A DNA stretch of 64,000 bases from Schizophyllum amplum (Eukaryota; Basidiomycota; Agaricomycetes; Agaricales; Schizophyllaceae), in NCBI GenBank assembly GCA_007026445.1, contig VDMD01000002.1, positions 868,001-932,000 of the forward strand. The letters run 5' to 3'. The notes under the pieces were generated by a model. The model had not been told where the DNA came from. It ran no database searches and was given only the letters and a program-made list of their open reading frames with translations. Below, piece by piece: positions 11,933 through 23,212 of the stretch. Every line of letters begins with the position of its first letter. Within the stretch, counting starts at the first letter, position 1. A program made the translations under genes and the position numbers.

Positions 11933-12905
11933 ATGGCGGACAGGTGAAGCCTGCGCGCCACTAGCGTATACTCGACCGAAACTCAGACAACGTCTATCCA
12001 GCCATGCAAAGATCACATCTCTCGCGGCGCGCCTGGTCGACCCGAACAACGAGTCGCGAAGAAATCGGGACCTGGACGATGAGGACGACGAGGAAGCCAT
12101 CTTCGCCGAGCTCGAGGCGGAGATCGAGAACGACGACGATGCGGCGAACCGCGAGCGCGGCATGGCCGTGCTGAAGAGCGAGTGAGTGATCCCTGCCCTC
12201 TGCGGGGCGCTCGCTGACCGCTGGGCAGGATGGAGCGCATAAAGCAGATGCAGGAAAATCGCTACGGCCAGTACGCCGAGATCACAGACGAGAAGGAGGT
12301 CATACGGGCAACTGCGTACGTGACTAACTGCTCTTGCTGGATGTCCGCTCATGCTGCTACCCAGACGCGAACCGCGCTGCGTGGTACATTTCTATCACTC
12401 GAACTTCAAGCGATGCGCCATCATGGACAAGCATTTAGCTGTACGCGCCGTTCCTGCGGTCTGCGCCGTGCTGCCCACTCATCCATCCTCAGAAACTCGC
12501 GCCAAAGTACTACAACACGCGTTTTATACGCGTCTTCGTTGAGAACGTACCATGGCTCGTGGAAAGGCTGACCGTCAAGGTCCTTCCATGCGTGATAGCG
12601 TTCGTCGACGGTGTGTCCAAAGACAGGTGTGCTTTATTCTCAAGCACCTCGCCGTCATACTTAATAAGCACATCCAGGTTGGTCGGCTTCGAGGAGCTGG
12701 GGAATAACGATGCGTTCGATACCGCGGCCCTCGAGTTGCGTCTGTCTATGACCGGTTCGCCTTGCTGCTATACACTCCGTACATACCTCTTATCCAGAAC
12801 CCCACAGGCGTACTGCAGAAACCAGGAAGCGGCCTCGACCCCGTCTTCAAAGTCTCATCCTCCAAATCTCGGGATAACGAGGAGGTCTTTGACCTGGACG
12901 AATGA
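11933..12905 (+). CDS. plp1: Phosducin-like / TXNDC9-type thioredoxin-fold protein
   Basis: Co-chaperone family (yeast Plp1, human TXNDC9) that works with the CCT chaperonin in folding tubulin and actin. Exon 1 is tiny (11933-11943, MAD plus two bases), joined to 12002-12181 (KITSLAARLVDPNNES, then an acidic Asp/Glu stretch) and 12229-12315 (MERIKQMQENRYGQYAEITD). The thioredoxin-fold part reads CVVHFYHSNFKRCAIMDKHL, KYYNTRFIRVFVENVPWLVE and VKVLPCVIAFVDGV, then LVGFEELGNNDAF. As in the family, a redox CXXC is absent. The C-terminus is a Ser/Lys/Asp-rich tail ending FDLDE. The 11 bp first exon explains why a continuous reading frame misses the start. Convergent with the gene ending at 12985. 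Confidence 0.9.
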
Positions 12906-12984
12906 TCTCGTTCTACTTCTGCCTGGAACGCATGCACGTACACTACATTACGCCTAATTGATCTGCCGTACCACACCTGAACGT

Positions 12985-15900
12985 CTACAGTTCCATTGCA
13001 GCGATTTTGGCACATAACCCTTTGTGAATCGTCCAGTCCTTCTTCTGACAAGTCCCCGAGCAATACTTCATCCGTTTGCACCTGCTGCACGCCATAAGCT
13101 TCCCTTCCTCCTTCCCGCACGCCCCGCAGCTATTCCCTTCGAACGCCCGCCCCAAGCTTTGTGTGGCCTTGTTCATCATCACACCGCCGTCTTCGAGATA
13201 CGGCACCGCATAAGCGAGCCCTATAGCAGCGCGTGTCATGAGGTGTGTTATCCCCTTGCACTGGGCCACGATCTCGCTGTCAGGGATGTCCTTGCCACGC
13301 CCGCAATCGCAGATGGGGCTCTCGACAGGCGCGAGAGTCAGTGGTATGCGTCCCGCAGCATATGCACATCCCGCCTCGTGTGTCCACGTCCTGCAACGCT
13401 CGACGCATGCAGGGAGCATTTTCTTCCATGCATCCCGCTCTTCGTCATTTGTGATGACGTGGCGGACGCCTCCGTGGATGGCATGGAGCTCTTGCAGGAC
13501 AAGCCTGACCTCTGGCATGATCTTGTGGGTCAAGGGTAATAGGCATACGTCGAGCAGGACACTGTGTGAGGCGAGATCGAGGCGGATGGCGTTGACGAAG
13601 ATGAGCGTGTACCCGCCTACTCTGCCCTTCGACGTCAAGCTCATCGCACGCCAAACTTCGCCATCATGGCCAGCCCCGCTGGCGAACAAGGTGAGGATGG
13701 CGATACTGTTCTTCAGGTTGACAAATGGGTCGCTTTTGTCGGACGCGCGCTGCAGTTTGAGTTGACGATCGGAAAATGTGGCGCTGAGCAGAGGCTTCAA
13801 CCATCCCTCTATCTTTGCCCTGGGCTGAGGAAGCTCGAGCGCAGGAAGTTTGTCCAAGTTGAGTATGCTGAGGTTCCAGGCGTATGCATGCCCGCGAGAC
13901 ATTACAACAGGCATACGATTCATGTTGAAGCCACCATGGAGGACAGCGGGATCTGCACTAGCGACGCGTACGATGATCTGGTACATTGCATGTGAGTACC
14001 CATATATGCATACGTCACAATCGACAGTCACATACCTCGACATATCCCGATTTCCTCGCCGCGCGTACCCTGGCATCCCGGGCATCAATGGGGAAGGGGA
14101 ACACCACTACGTCTTCGAATTTGTCGGCCGCTCTGACCAGTAATGTAACGGCACAGGCGCTGAACTGACGTGCTTCGACAGCGGCGGTCTTCTGCGCAAG
14201 CTTGGCCTTACTTGAGGCACTCAGGAAATCGACGCGGATGCTGAGGTGCGAGGCGACCTCGTTGCCTGGGGCAAAAAGCAAAGTAGGTGCACTTTTCTTG
14301 GTGTCCGGCGTCGTATGCACGGCCAACACAGGCTCTTGCGAAGGGATGCTGGACGAATCAGCAGAGAGCAGATCAGAAGACAGCCTGTCTGAGTCCTGAA
14401 CGAATGGCGCATTCTTGACAACGGCGACTCCCTCGCCCTCGAGCTTCGCAGAGTATAGGACTAGCTCTGGACCCAGCACGGGCATGAGATTACGAGCACA
14501 AGGAGCGTTACCTCGAACGCATAGTCGTATGCTCGTCATCCGCGCATCGCCCGCGAGCAATTGCGCAGGAGCCGCCACCGATAGAATCGCGGGAGCGCGT
14601 CCCTGCCATCCGCTCTCATCCCTGTCAATTGTGGCGGCGGCGTTGTCGGCGGTGCCGGTCACAGTCAACTTTCCAAAAGTGAACTGCATGGTCGAGAAGA
14701 CGTTCTGGCACCCATTAGGGACAACAAACTCGCACTGCAACATCGGGGTACCGACGACGAGTATCGGCAGGTCCATAAGGATCTGGAAGGCCATCCGTGG
14801 GACGGACACGACGACGTGCACGACCAGCGGCGTGGTGGGCCACTGAGTGAATAGCGCCGGACGCGAAGGTACGGGGTCTTTGAAGGCGGGAAAGGAATAT
14901 TCATAGGTGAACACGTCTAGGAGATGGGCGTGCAAGGCGAAATCATGGAAAAAGTTCGAGCGAACCATGGGCGAGCGGTCCGAGTCGGCTACTATCTTGT
15001 CGAAGAGTCGCTGCATGACGCAAGACCAGTCTGTCGTCACCCTTCCCTTCACCAGCTTCAGAAAGGCAGCAAAGCTCGCTTGTACATGCAGGACGATCGC
15101 CGGCGAGAAAGTCAGGCTGTTTTTTCGCATTTCGTCGATGGCGAAGACGTGGGAGTACAGCTTGAACAAGACGTTAGGGAGTTGTGCTGGGTCGGCCATG
15201 ACATGCCGACAATACGCGGTGCCGCCATATACAGCAGTGTGATCCCCGGATGCTGGATACTTCCAAGCGATAGGCTGCGAGTATTGTCTAACGGCTTCAT
15301 CGGCCATAGGGTTCGACGCATCGATCGATGCCTTGGTGGTGAATTGCGAGATCAGCGACAACGGCGCCAGCCCGATCAACAAAGACAGTGTCGTCGAATC
15401 AATGCCGACGCGCTCGAGGAAGGCGTTGGCGGTCTTGCCAGAGGCAGGTAAGAGCGAGTGGGTGTGCAGAATGGACGATGGCGATTGGCGAAGTAAGGGG
15501 ATAGTGACGGTAAGCACGTTGAACAAGCCGATGTGGTCTGTGATGTTGGATGTCTCGATGACATTGAACGAAGCAGGGGCCATGGCGCCGGGCTCTGCAG
15601 CGAGGGCGTCGATCAGCACAATCTGACGCCCATCCCACACAGACACGCTTTGTCCTTTCTCCCCGCCCAGCGCGCGACAGAAGGGCAACGCGTCGCCGAC
15701 GTAGGGGCGAATGATGAATTCGCTCGGCATTTCAAGGCGGGCTCGGAAGGCGCTGCACCAAACTGCAAACTCGCGCTTCACGTAATTGCCAACGTCTGCA
15801 ATGCTGGGATTGACGAGGTGTCCTTTGATGGGTGCGAATATACCAGCGAGATGGAAGCCGAGGATAGGATCCAAGCCGTAGTGCAGGCAGAAGCCACAGC

Positions 15901-16693
15901 CTAAAGCGGTGTAGTAGAAGGTCGGATTAACAGAGGTAGCCGCGGCGCATAGTGCTCCTCCCACAACACCGTGCTTCCAATAGTGGACGAAATGGTCGGA
16001 CGCCAGGCCTGAGCGCATCATCTCCATCCAGAAGGGACCGGCTGAGCGGCACGCGGTTTCAACGCCTTCAGAGCCATGTTGATCCCCCATCCGTGATATG
16101 CCCTCTGCCATAGTTCTGTGCATGTGTTCATGCTGCGCAGCAGTGAAGGACGATGTTGCTGCGTACTTCGACCAGTAGGCACGCATGTCGAGGAGCGTAT
16201 GCGCCGATCGTGGCCGAATGTACTTCCCGTACGGACCGTCGAGCCATTGCCTTATGGACTGAGAGACCGCAAGAAGTCTGGCGCACTGTTGGTGGAGGAG
16301 AGCGAGCGATGATTGCGAGATGAAGAAATGATAGAAAATATCCCAGATCGCTGTGTCGCTGTCCTTGCCCGTGTCGGCAAGTAGGGTTAAGAGCAGGATA
16401 TTACGAGCCAGTATAGCTGGTTCAACGTCACAGCAAGTGATGTCGAGCTCTCTCGTGCCTATGGAGGAGGAAAACATCAGCGGAAGTGCATGCCACGGCA
16501 GATATCGACAACGGCGCTTACCAGCGAATCGATCGGCGTACACGGTATACAATATGTTCCGCGGGTCTCCGCAGCCAATAGACAGTGCGTGGAGACCTTC
16601 TTCAGGAGGCAGGCCATCGGTGAGTATCTCGGCGCTGGTGTTGCCGAAGGCATAGAAGAACGTTGCACGAGGCAGAATCACAGAGTGAGCCAT
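12985..16693 (-). CDS. DUF4470 domain protein with C-terminal MYND zinc finger, paralogue 1
   Basis: Protein of about 1,190 residues of unknown function. N-terminal DUF4470 block: IGCGDPRNILYTVYAD followed by LDITCCDVEPAILARNILLL, the domain also found at the N-terminus of the dynein assembly factor DNAAF3 (established family knowledge); its glycine-rich motif followed by an acidic strand resembles a nucleotide or SAM-binding fold (inference). A long helical middle follows, and the C-terminus is a MYND finger with paired CGAC, CSRC, CSGTC and a final His/Cys pair. Introns: 16459-16521, placed right after YTVYADRFAG, stop-free and a multiple of three; and one near 13980-14020 after GYVE. Start 16693 (MAHSVILPR) is fixed by alignment with paralogues at 23213-26850 and 48879-52536. 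A TATATATA lies about 35 bp upstream (16725-16732). Confidence 0.88.
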
Positions 16694-16724
16694 GGGATCG
16701 TGGGCAGAATTCCGAATCGCACGG

Positions 16725-16732
16725 TATATATA
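16725..16732 (-). promoter_or_regulatory. TATA-like box of DUF4470-MYND paralogue 1
   Basis: TATATATA 32-39 bp upstream of the start at 16693, within a GGCAATATATATACC context that resembles the equivalent sites of the other two paralogues. Confidence 0.55.
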
Positions 16733-17062
16733 TTGCCAAGCACGAGGCAACATGGTGACGCATCTGAAGTTTAGCGCTGAGCGCTTGGGGCGTCCTTCTC
16801 ACCGACTATATGCGCCATTGTATTGGGGGGGGGGGCGGAAGTTAGCGATTGCTGCTCGACATTATTCCAGTGGGCCAAAGGTTGGCGTCGTCTGCAAAAT
16901 TCAGGTAAAAAGTCAAGCCCGCTTGCATATCAAGGCCGGCACTGAAGAGGCAGCCGTTCCGAATGGCTATGAAGGTGAAAGTTGAGAATAAGAGGTAGTC
17001 GTCACGAGAGGCGGCAGACGCCGTGTCGGATCAAGGGCCGGTTTGGGCGCGCGTGGAGTGCC

Positions 17063-18881
17063 ATGGGGAGGCGTGGCTCCTTGTCCGCTACCACCATGGC
17101 CAGCCTGCTCAGGCATACATTAGCATTCTTTGTCTTTGGGTTGATAAACAATGTTCTCTACGTGATCATCCTTTCCGCCGCCCTCGATCTCCTCACTGTG
17201 ACCCCGGATGACCCGTCACTGGCACTGGCAGCCGCGGACGACGCGCCACCGCCCGCCGGCATCATCGCGTTCTGCAACATATTCCCTGCGCTCGTCGCCA
17301 AGCTCGCATGGCCCTACTTGCTTCCCCCTCCCGTCCGTTACGCACGGCGTGTCGTCGCGTGCTGCGCTATCAGCGCGTGCGGCATGCTCTCCATCGCATT
17401 CTCCGGCGGGCTCGCCATGAGGTTGGCCGGCATCGGGATGGCGTCGTTCTCGTGCGGCCTCGGAGAACTGACGTTCTTGCAGCTGTCCACGACGTACCCA
17501 GACAAGGAGGTTATGGCGCGCTGTGTGGGGTGCGCGAAGCAGTTTTTGGCCCGTGGACGTTGTGAGCTGACCGGTCTTTAGGGCGTTCTCGTCCGGGACT
17601 GGGTTCGCGGGCCTGTTTGGCGCTTTCTTGTGGTGGTCTGTAAGGGGCCTTGGCGTGCGGACTGGTGTGGGAGGCAGCTCGGTGGGTCGACTCCGTGAGT
17701 TTTGCCTAGTGTCATCTCACGACTTTCAGGTCCTGCCTTTGCTCATGCTGCTATGCTACTTCATGATCCTTCCATCGTCCCTGGACAATGTCGGGTCGAC
17801 TCCCAATGAGTATACGCCTATCGCTACCGACGATGACGCACCACCCAGGCGATTCGGCATGAATCGCAGGTCGACTTCGGAAGTATCTTTGACACTCAAG
17901 GACAAGTACCAACTCGTGCGTCCGCTTTTGGCGCGGTACATGATCCCTTTGTTCCTCGTGTACTTCGTGAGTGATAGCACACCATTGAGAATGCTCGAGT
18001 GGCTAACTTGTTCCAGTTCGAATACACGATCAATCAGGGCGTGTCTCCTACGCTGAGTTATCCTCCTCCCTCAATAGTGGAGCATCCCATCCTGGGCAGA
18101 CTGTTCAGGTCGAGGGGCGATTTTTACGTTGTCTGGCAGGTGCGTGCCGGGATGACAGCTCAGTCAATGACCATTGTTGCTGACTTGTACTAGATGACCT
18201 ACCAAACGACAGTCTTCTTCTCCCGTTCATCCCTTCTTCTTTCTATCCCTGCATTACCAGAGCGCTTGCTACCCTTGCCGGCGACAGTACAGGGTGTGCT
18301 TCTCGCGGTGTTGGTCTACATCAGCGTCAACACTGGCTCGGTTGGATTGGATGTGATGAGCAGCGGTGGTGATGCCGTCGGTATAATCTACCTCATTTTG
18401 GCCCTCATTGCTCTCGAGGGCATATGTGGCGGCTCCTCATAGTAAGCGTCCTGCGAAGTTATCGTACATGTGCTGACATCGTTTTGCCGCCAGTGTCAAC
18501 ACGTTCTATCGAATCAACCAGGAGTCAGACCGACTCATCGAGGCAGCCAATCTTCAGAATCGAGAGGTTGACGCAGGTCCCATCGCGTTGCCCGAGGACT
18601 CTAATGCAGAGGATTCAGAGTCAGACGATGGCGCGCCACCGTCGCCGACTATGACGCTAGATAGCGCGACGCGGGCATGGCGCGATGACTTGGATAGCCA
18701 CCCTACAGCCTCATCCGCGTCGTCACTAGTTGATCAGCGGTTGAGGGCAGCGCAGAGGGAATTTCTCATTGGGTCGTTGGGCTTCTCGGACTCGGTTGGG
18801 ATTCTGTTGGCCTCGATTATCAGCGTGCCGGTCGAGGTGGCGCTGTGCAAATGGAGGGAGGGCGGGTGCGTACGAGCATGA
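17063..18881 (+). CDS. btn1: CLN3/battenin-family vacuolar membrane protein
   Basis: Homologue of yeast Btn1 and human CLN3, a multi-pass vacuole/lysosome membrane protein implicated in pH and basic amino acid homeostasis. Evidence: FFVFGLINNVLYVIILSAAL near the N-terminus (the family's G-x-x-NN-x-x-YV signature), ELTFLQLSTTY, AFSSGTGFAGLFGAFLW, RPLLARYMIPLFLVYFFEYT and INQGVSPTLSYP, with several hydrophobic helices, ending LGFSDSVGILLASIISVPVE. Between the last helices lies an acidic/Ser-rich cytosolic stretch (NAEDSESDDGAPPSP). At least six exons with short GT-AG introns. A second Met at 17096 (MASLLRHTLAFF) could be the true start. Divergent from DUF4470-MYND paralogue 1, 369 bp apart; a run of G residues interrupts that gap near 16826. 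Confidence 0.9.
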
Positions 18882-19359
18882 TGGATGATGTTATGCATAT
18901 GACTTGGCTCTTACTACGCTACTCTAATGACCTATGTATGTGTATTGTCGCGCTAATCATCTTTTGGAAGGAAATAAGTCGGATGCATGCGGCGACTTAG
19001 TTGAGATACGGTGGGTACAGGGGCCTCCGTATTCACTCATTAGCAGAGTAGGCGACACGTATCAGGCACTACATATTGAATCGCCTATAGGGAACAATGT
19101 CGGCACTCCGATTTGGACAATGAACATGAACTGACACGTGTTGCGCACTGAGCTCGGATCAAACAACCTAAAATCCAAGTGGCCGGGACGCGGTCCGGAC
19201 CCCGTTCCCGAGCGCATCGCCGGGCCTGTTCCCTCACACCACCTTCCATTCAGTTCCACGTATGCTGCGGCGCTGAGATTCCATTCTTTGTATTCCCTTT
19301 CCATTTTCCCTGCTTACTTACTCCCACAATCTCTTGTCCTGTCCCTCCATCTCGCCGCC
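18882..19359. other. Intergenic region between btn1 and MFS transporter
   Basis: No coding pattern. The last 100 bp before 19360 are strongly pyrimidine-rich, as often seen at fungal transcription start regions. Confidence 0.5.
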
Positions 19360-21163
19360 ATGGCAAGAGTTCAAACGATCGTGTTCTTGTCGCTGGTCCT
19401 CGACTTGTTCGCGTTTACGATCCCCCTGCCGCTCTTCCCGCGTATCATTGAGTGGTATACGAAGGTGTGCACTTGCGATTCCTACAGTGTGAGGGGAAGC
19501 TCAGTTGTAATACTTGTGCAGCGGGAGGCGTCCGATCCGACTGGTTTCCTCTCCCAGACGCTGTACTTCGTCTCATACCTTAGGAGCTTTGTGTATAGCT
19601 CTACTGTACACTCTGAGAGATGGGATATTGTTCTCCTAGGTACGTGTCTACATCAGTGATATAATCACGAGCACTCACCCCGTGGCGCTGTGCAGGAGGC
19701 CTGATGGGTTCTGTATTCTCGTGAGTTGACACAGCGTGCCGTGTACGCCAACTTACTGACTTTTTAAGAACCCTTCAGTTCATCGTATCCCCCTGGATTG
19801 GATCTCTGTCTGATAAGTATGGACGCAAGAGTACGTTCACAATTTCACATATACCCTGCAATGCGCGCTGACGGCAAGGCAGAGGTGCTACTCATCACCA
19901 TGATCGGCAATATTGCTAGTGCAGTGATGTGCGTAGCTATACCTGCTGCATTCGACTATTCTCACCTGGGCACACGCGCAGCTGGATCCAGTCGACAACA
20001 TTCGCGTCCTACATGCTTTCTCGCATAGTAGGGGGTCTTAGCGAGGGCAATGTCCAGCTAGCCATGCAAGCCCTCTTTCTCTCTTTGCGTGATTATGTCT
20101 AAACAATGCCCCAGCGCTATCTTGTCGGATGTATCCACGCCCGCGCAACGCTCCTCCACCCTCGCTTACGTTGGCATCGCCTTCGCCATTTGCTTCTGCA
20201 TCGGCCCTCCCATCGGCGCCTATTTTGCATCTCAGTCTTTCCCACATATTCTCAGCTCCGTCGAGCTCAATGTCTACGCTGTACCGGCGACATTGACTCT
20301 CGTGCTCCTTCTTGCTGAGACCGCCTTCATATATGTCGCGCTACCGGAGACACGCGGAAAGGGTCTCGCCGTCGAAAGCGGCAAGCGGAAGGCGGCAGGA
20401 AAGAGCACCTCCACCCTCAGCCGCCCGAAGCCGACCGTAGAGCACCGCTTAAGCACGCTGGGGCGGTTGCGCAGGCAGCACTTCCTGTTTCTGTGCTTGT
20501 TCTCCGGCGTAGAGTTTACTCTCACGTTCCTGACCTTCGACCGTACGTTTTCCTCGTCGTCGTCCGCTATCAATAGGCTGACATACTTCAGTGTTTGACT
20601 GGAGCAACAGGCAGAACGGTGCTCTCATAGGTTCCATCGGAATCATTAGTGCGCTCTTGCAAGGCGGATACGTACGCCGCGCTATGACGAAGACCGGCGA
20701 GGGTGCGATGGCCCGCCGCGGTGTGCACAGCTGTGCCCTCGGTCTCCTCCTGCTCGCGCTACTGCCGAATTACCCGCCAGCTACGGCCACCCGACTCCTG
20801 CAGGGCGCGGCGGTCTGCCTCGCGTTCACGTCCGCCACGGTTGTGAACGCGCTAACCGCCGCGGCCTCGCTGCAGTGCGACGAGGGCGGCGCCGACCCGG
20901 TGACCGGGAAGCCTTTACAAGAACATCCACAACTGGCGAAGGGGAGGGCCCTCGGGCGATTCCGCTCGACGGGGCAGCTGGGTCGCGCGATTGGACCGCT
21001 TATGGGTACGTGGCTGTAGTCCTTGCAGAGCTTGCACGCTGACACAGACACAGCCTGCGCTATGTACTGGACCTTCGGCCCCACGCTCACGTATGGCGTG
21101 TCCGCGGCTGCCATGTTTGCGCTGGCGATGCGAATGCGGTCAGCGTCGAGGCGTGCGTTGTGA
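19360..21163 (+). CDS. Major facilitator superfamily transporter (MFSD10/TetA-like)
   Basis: Predicted proton-coupled membrane transporter of unknown substrate. Exons join to give VFLSLVLDLFAFTIPLPLFP (helix 1), LLGGLMGSVFS, then the MFS signature between helices 2 and 3, WIGSLSDKYGRK, and SRIVGGLSEGNVQLAMAILS (helix 4-5 region). A central Lys/Ser/Arg-rich loop (GKRKAAGKSTSTLSRPKP) separates the two halves. The second half has LFDWSNRQNGALIGSIGIIS, a drug-transporter-like motif, and ends with YWTFGPTLTYGVSAAAMFAL. The pattern is closest to eukaryotic MFSD10 (TETRAN) and bacterial TetA-type drug:H+ antiporters. Substrate cannot be inferred from sequence. Confidence 0.87.
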
Positions 21164-21745
21164 AGTAGCGGTTACTATTGAAGGTCAATTGATCCTTCTG
21201 TATACATACTTACGACTCCAGTGTGCGCTCTTACTGGCTGTAGATCCAACTCGAAGTACGCGAAGAACGCCGTGATTTTCCCACTGCCACCCATGTGAGC
21301 GCGAATCGCGGGGCTGCCTCAGACCTCGAACGTGCTCGAACACTACACTCTTGTTCCGAAGGTTCTTCTGAGGAAGTGCAGGTGCATAGCCGCTCACGGG
21401 GCTGGACCTGCCATGTGTGGCCATGCACTTGAGGCCTCACCTTACGTTTGTCGCTCTATGGAACGCAAGAAAGAATGCACGGGCATATGGCGGATGTATG
21501 TGCGGGCGGCTTCACGAGACCGGTGCGTGTGTGCTCGCTTAGCTTACGGATATCCGAAGGAGGTGACAGGCATACACAGCGCGCGGCTAGCTCACACCGC
21601 GCACCTGCTGATCCAGCCTGGTCGCGGCTGCGCGTAGAGGGTATATAAGGAATTCGGGAGACACGCAAGGTCATCGAACAAGTGCGTTCACAGTCGACTC
21701 CTACTTCCTCACCACACACACCACACAATTCTCCGTCGCTCCACG
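21164..21745. promoter_or_regulatory. Upstream region of cerato-platanin 1 with TATA box
   Basis: TATATAAG at 21642-21649 lies about 100 bp before the start codon at 21746, followed by a CA-rich 5' leader (CACCACACACACC type). The remainder of the region shows no gene. Confidence 0.65.
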
Positions 21746-22174
21746 ATGAAGTTCACATCCATCCTCATCGCTGCCGCTGCTGCCATCTCCTCCGTCTGCG
21801 CGACGACCGTCCGCTACGACCCTGTCTACGACAACGCGAGCCAATCACTCACCACCGTCTCCTGCTCGGACGGCGAGTACGGCCTGATCACCCGCGGATA
21901 CTCCACCTTTGGCTCGCTCCCCGAGTTCCCTCACATCGGTGCGGTGGAAGGCGCCTCGCACGGAACCGCAACGTGTGGGACCTGCTACAAGGTCTCGTGG
22001 ACGGACGAGTTCGGCACGACTCGCTCTATCCATGTGCTCGCCGTTGACTACGCGACGAGCGGGTTTAACATCGCGGAGACGGCCCTCGACGAGCTGACGG
22101 GCGGGCGCGCGGCCGAGAAGGGCACCATCGACGCGACCACGAAGCAGGTGAACGTGAAGCACTGTGGACTGTAA
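21746..22174 (+). CDS. Cerato-platanin, small secreted protein 1
   Basis: Secreted 142-residue protein of the cerato-platanin family (double-psi beta-barrel, chitin-oligomer binding, expansin-like loosening, elicitor of plant defence in some species). Signal peptide ILIAAAAAISSVCA, then TTVRYDPVYDNASQSLTTVS, CSDGEYGLITRGYSTFGSLP, the CGTCYKVSWTDE segment and C-terminal KHCGL. The four conserved cysteines are present (SCSD, CGTC, HCGL). Single exon as read. Close to the copy at 34745-35167 (shared RYDP.YD, ITRGYST/LTRGYST and GGRAAEKG/NGRSAEKG blocks). Confidence 0.95.
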   Translation: MKFTSILIAAAAAISSVCATTVRYDPVYDNASQSLTTVSCSDGEYGLITRGYSTFGSLPEFPHIGAVEGASHGTATCGTCYKVSWTDEFGTTRSIHVLAVDYATSGFNIAETALDELTGGRAAEKGTIDATTKQVNVKHCGL

Positions 22175-23212
22175 TGACTGACGGTACGTTTTGTTCCTAC
22201 CGCTCATATGCAGTGCTGATTGAGCTTTGCATTCCAGGTTTCTACCGAGATGAGGGCCTTCGGGTCATGAATCGGAGATTGACATGGACTTGCGTTATTG
22301 GACGTTATAACATGGACTGTTGATGCACTGTGATCTTGGACTTGTAGTGTATTCACATTGTACGGATATGCCGCTATGGTGCACATTGGGTCAATGCGAG
22401 TTAGGAACGGGTCGTGCGCTGTGTCATACTCGCGAGGAACTTCTGATACGACCTTCGGGAAAAAAGCTATGGCAATTTTATGATTGACACGACGTCGTCA
22501 GACCGGGGTTGAACGTTGAACGTTGAACAGTGGAATATGGTCGCCTAACGAATCTGACTCGGGCAGCCCGCGGCACCTGTGACCTGGGCGCCTGTCTCAA
22601 TCGGTGTGCACTTCGGAGTCCGAAGTCAAAAGGAACAGCATCGAAGTGATTGACATACATAGGGAGTCACTCTCTCCGAGCTTACCTAAAGTACTGTTGT
22701 CTAACGCTTGATCCGAAGGACTATGCGCTGCAGCGCAATTTAGCTATGCTCCGTGATCTCCCTTAACTCTTGAAGCTTGAGCATCAGGCTTTCTGTAAGT
22801 CATGAAAGAACAGTATAAAGCGGAGCTATTGAGAAGAGCAAGAGATCATCATATTTGCTGTTGATTGCCAGTTTGTCGGTAATTGCCGGAGAGAACCAGG
22901 TCACTCCAGGTCGGCCTTCACCAAAGTTCAACCTTCACCTCATCTATCGACTCATTCCCTTCTGTCGGCTACGAGCAAACAACAAGACTAGAAGCGCATA
23001 GTACGTTTCTTCACACTACGCAAGCAAGCCTGAGATCGAATCGACAGCGCTTACACCAACATTAGGGCGCTTAAATGCGCGGATTGGAAGGGCGTTTGCA
23101 GCGGAGCTCATGACTCGCGCATAACTCAATACAATGCCACGCTTGTTCCTCGTGTCTGAGACGATATATATCGCCCGAGTGAATCAAAGGCTTCAACTTT
23201 GCTGTCGCGACC
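22175..23212. other. Intergenic region with short tandem repeat and paralogue 2 promoter
   Basis: About 1 kb with no gene. It holds three tandem copies of GTTGAAC at about 22508-22530. A TATA-like ATATATAT at 23164-23171 lies about 45 bp before the start at 23213 within a CGATATATATCGCCC context. The sequence between it and the ATG (CTTCAACTTTGCTGTC) resembles the same position in paralogue 3. Confidence 0.55.

Noticed and set aside
21185..21728. Several short frames between the MFS gene and cerato-platanin 1
   Set aside because: Overlapping on both strands, no motif, no splice pattern, and they cover the TATA box region of the next gene.
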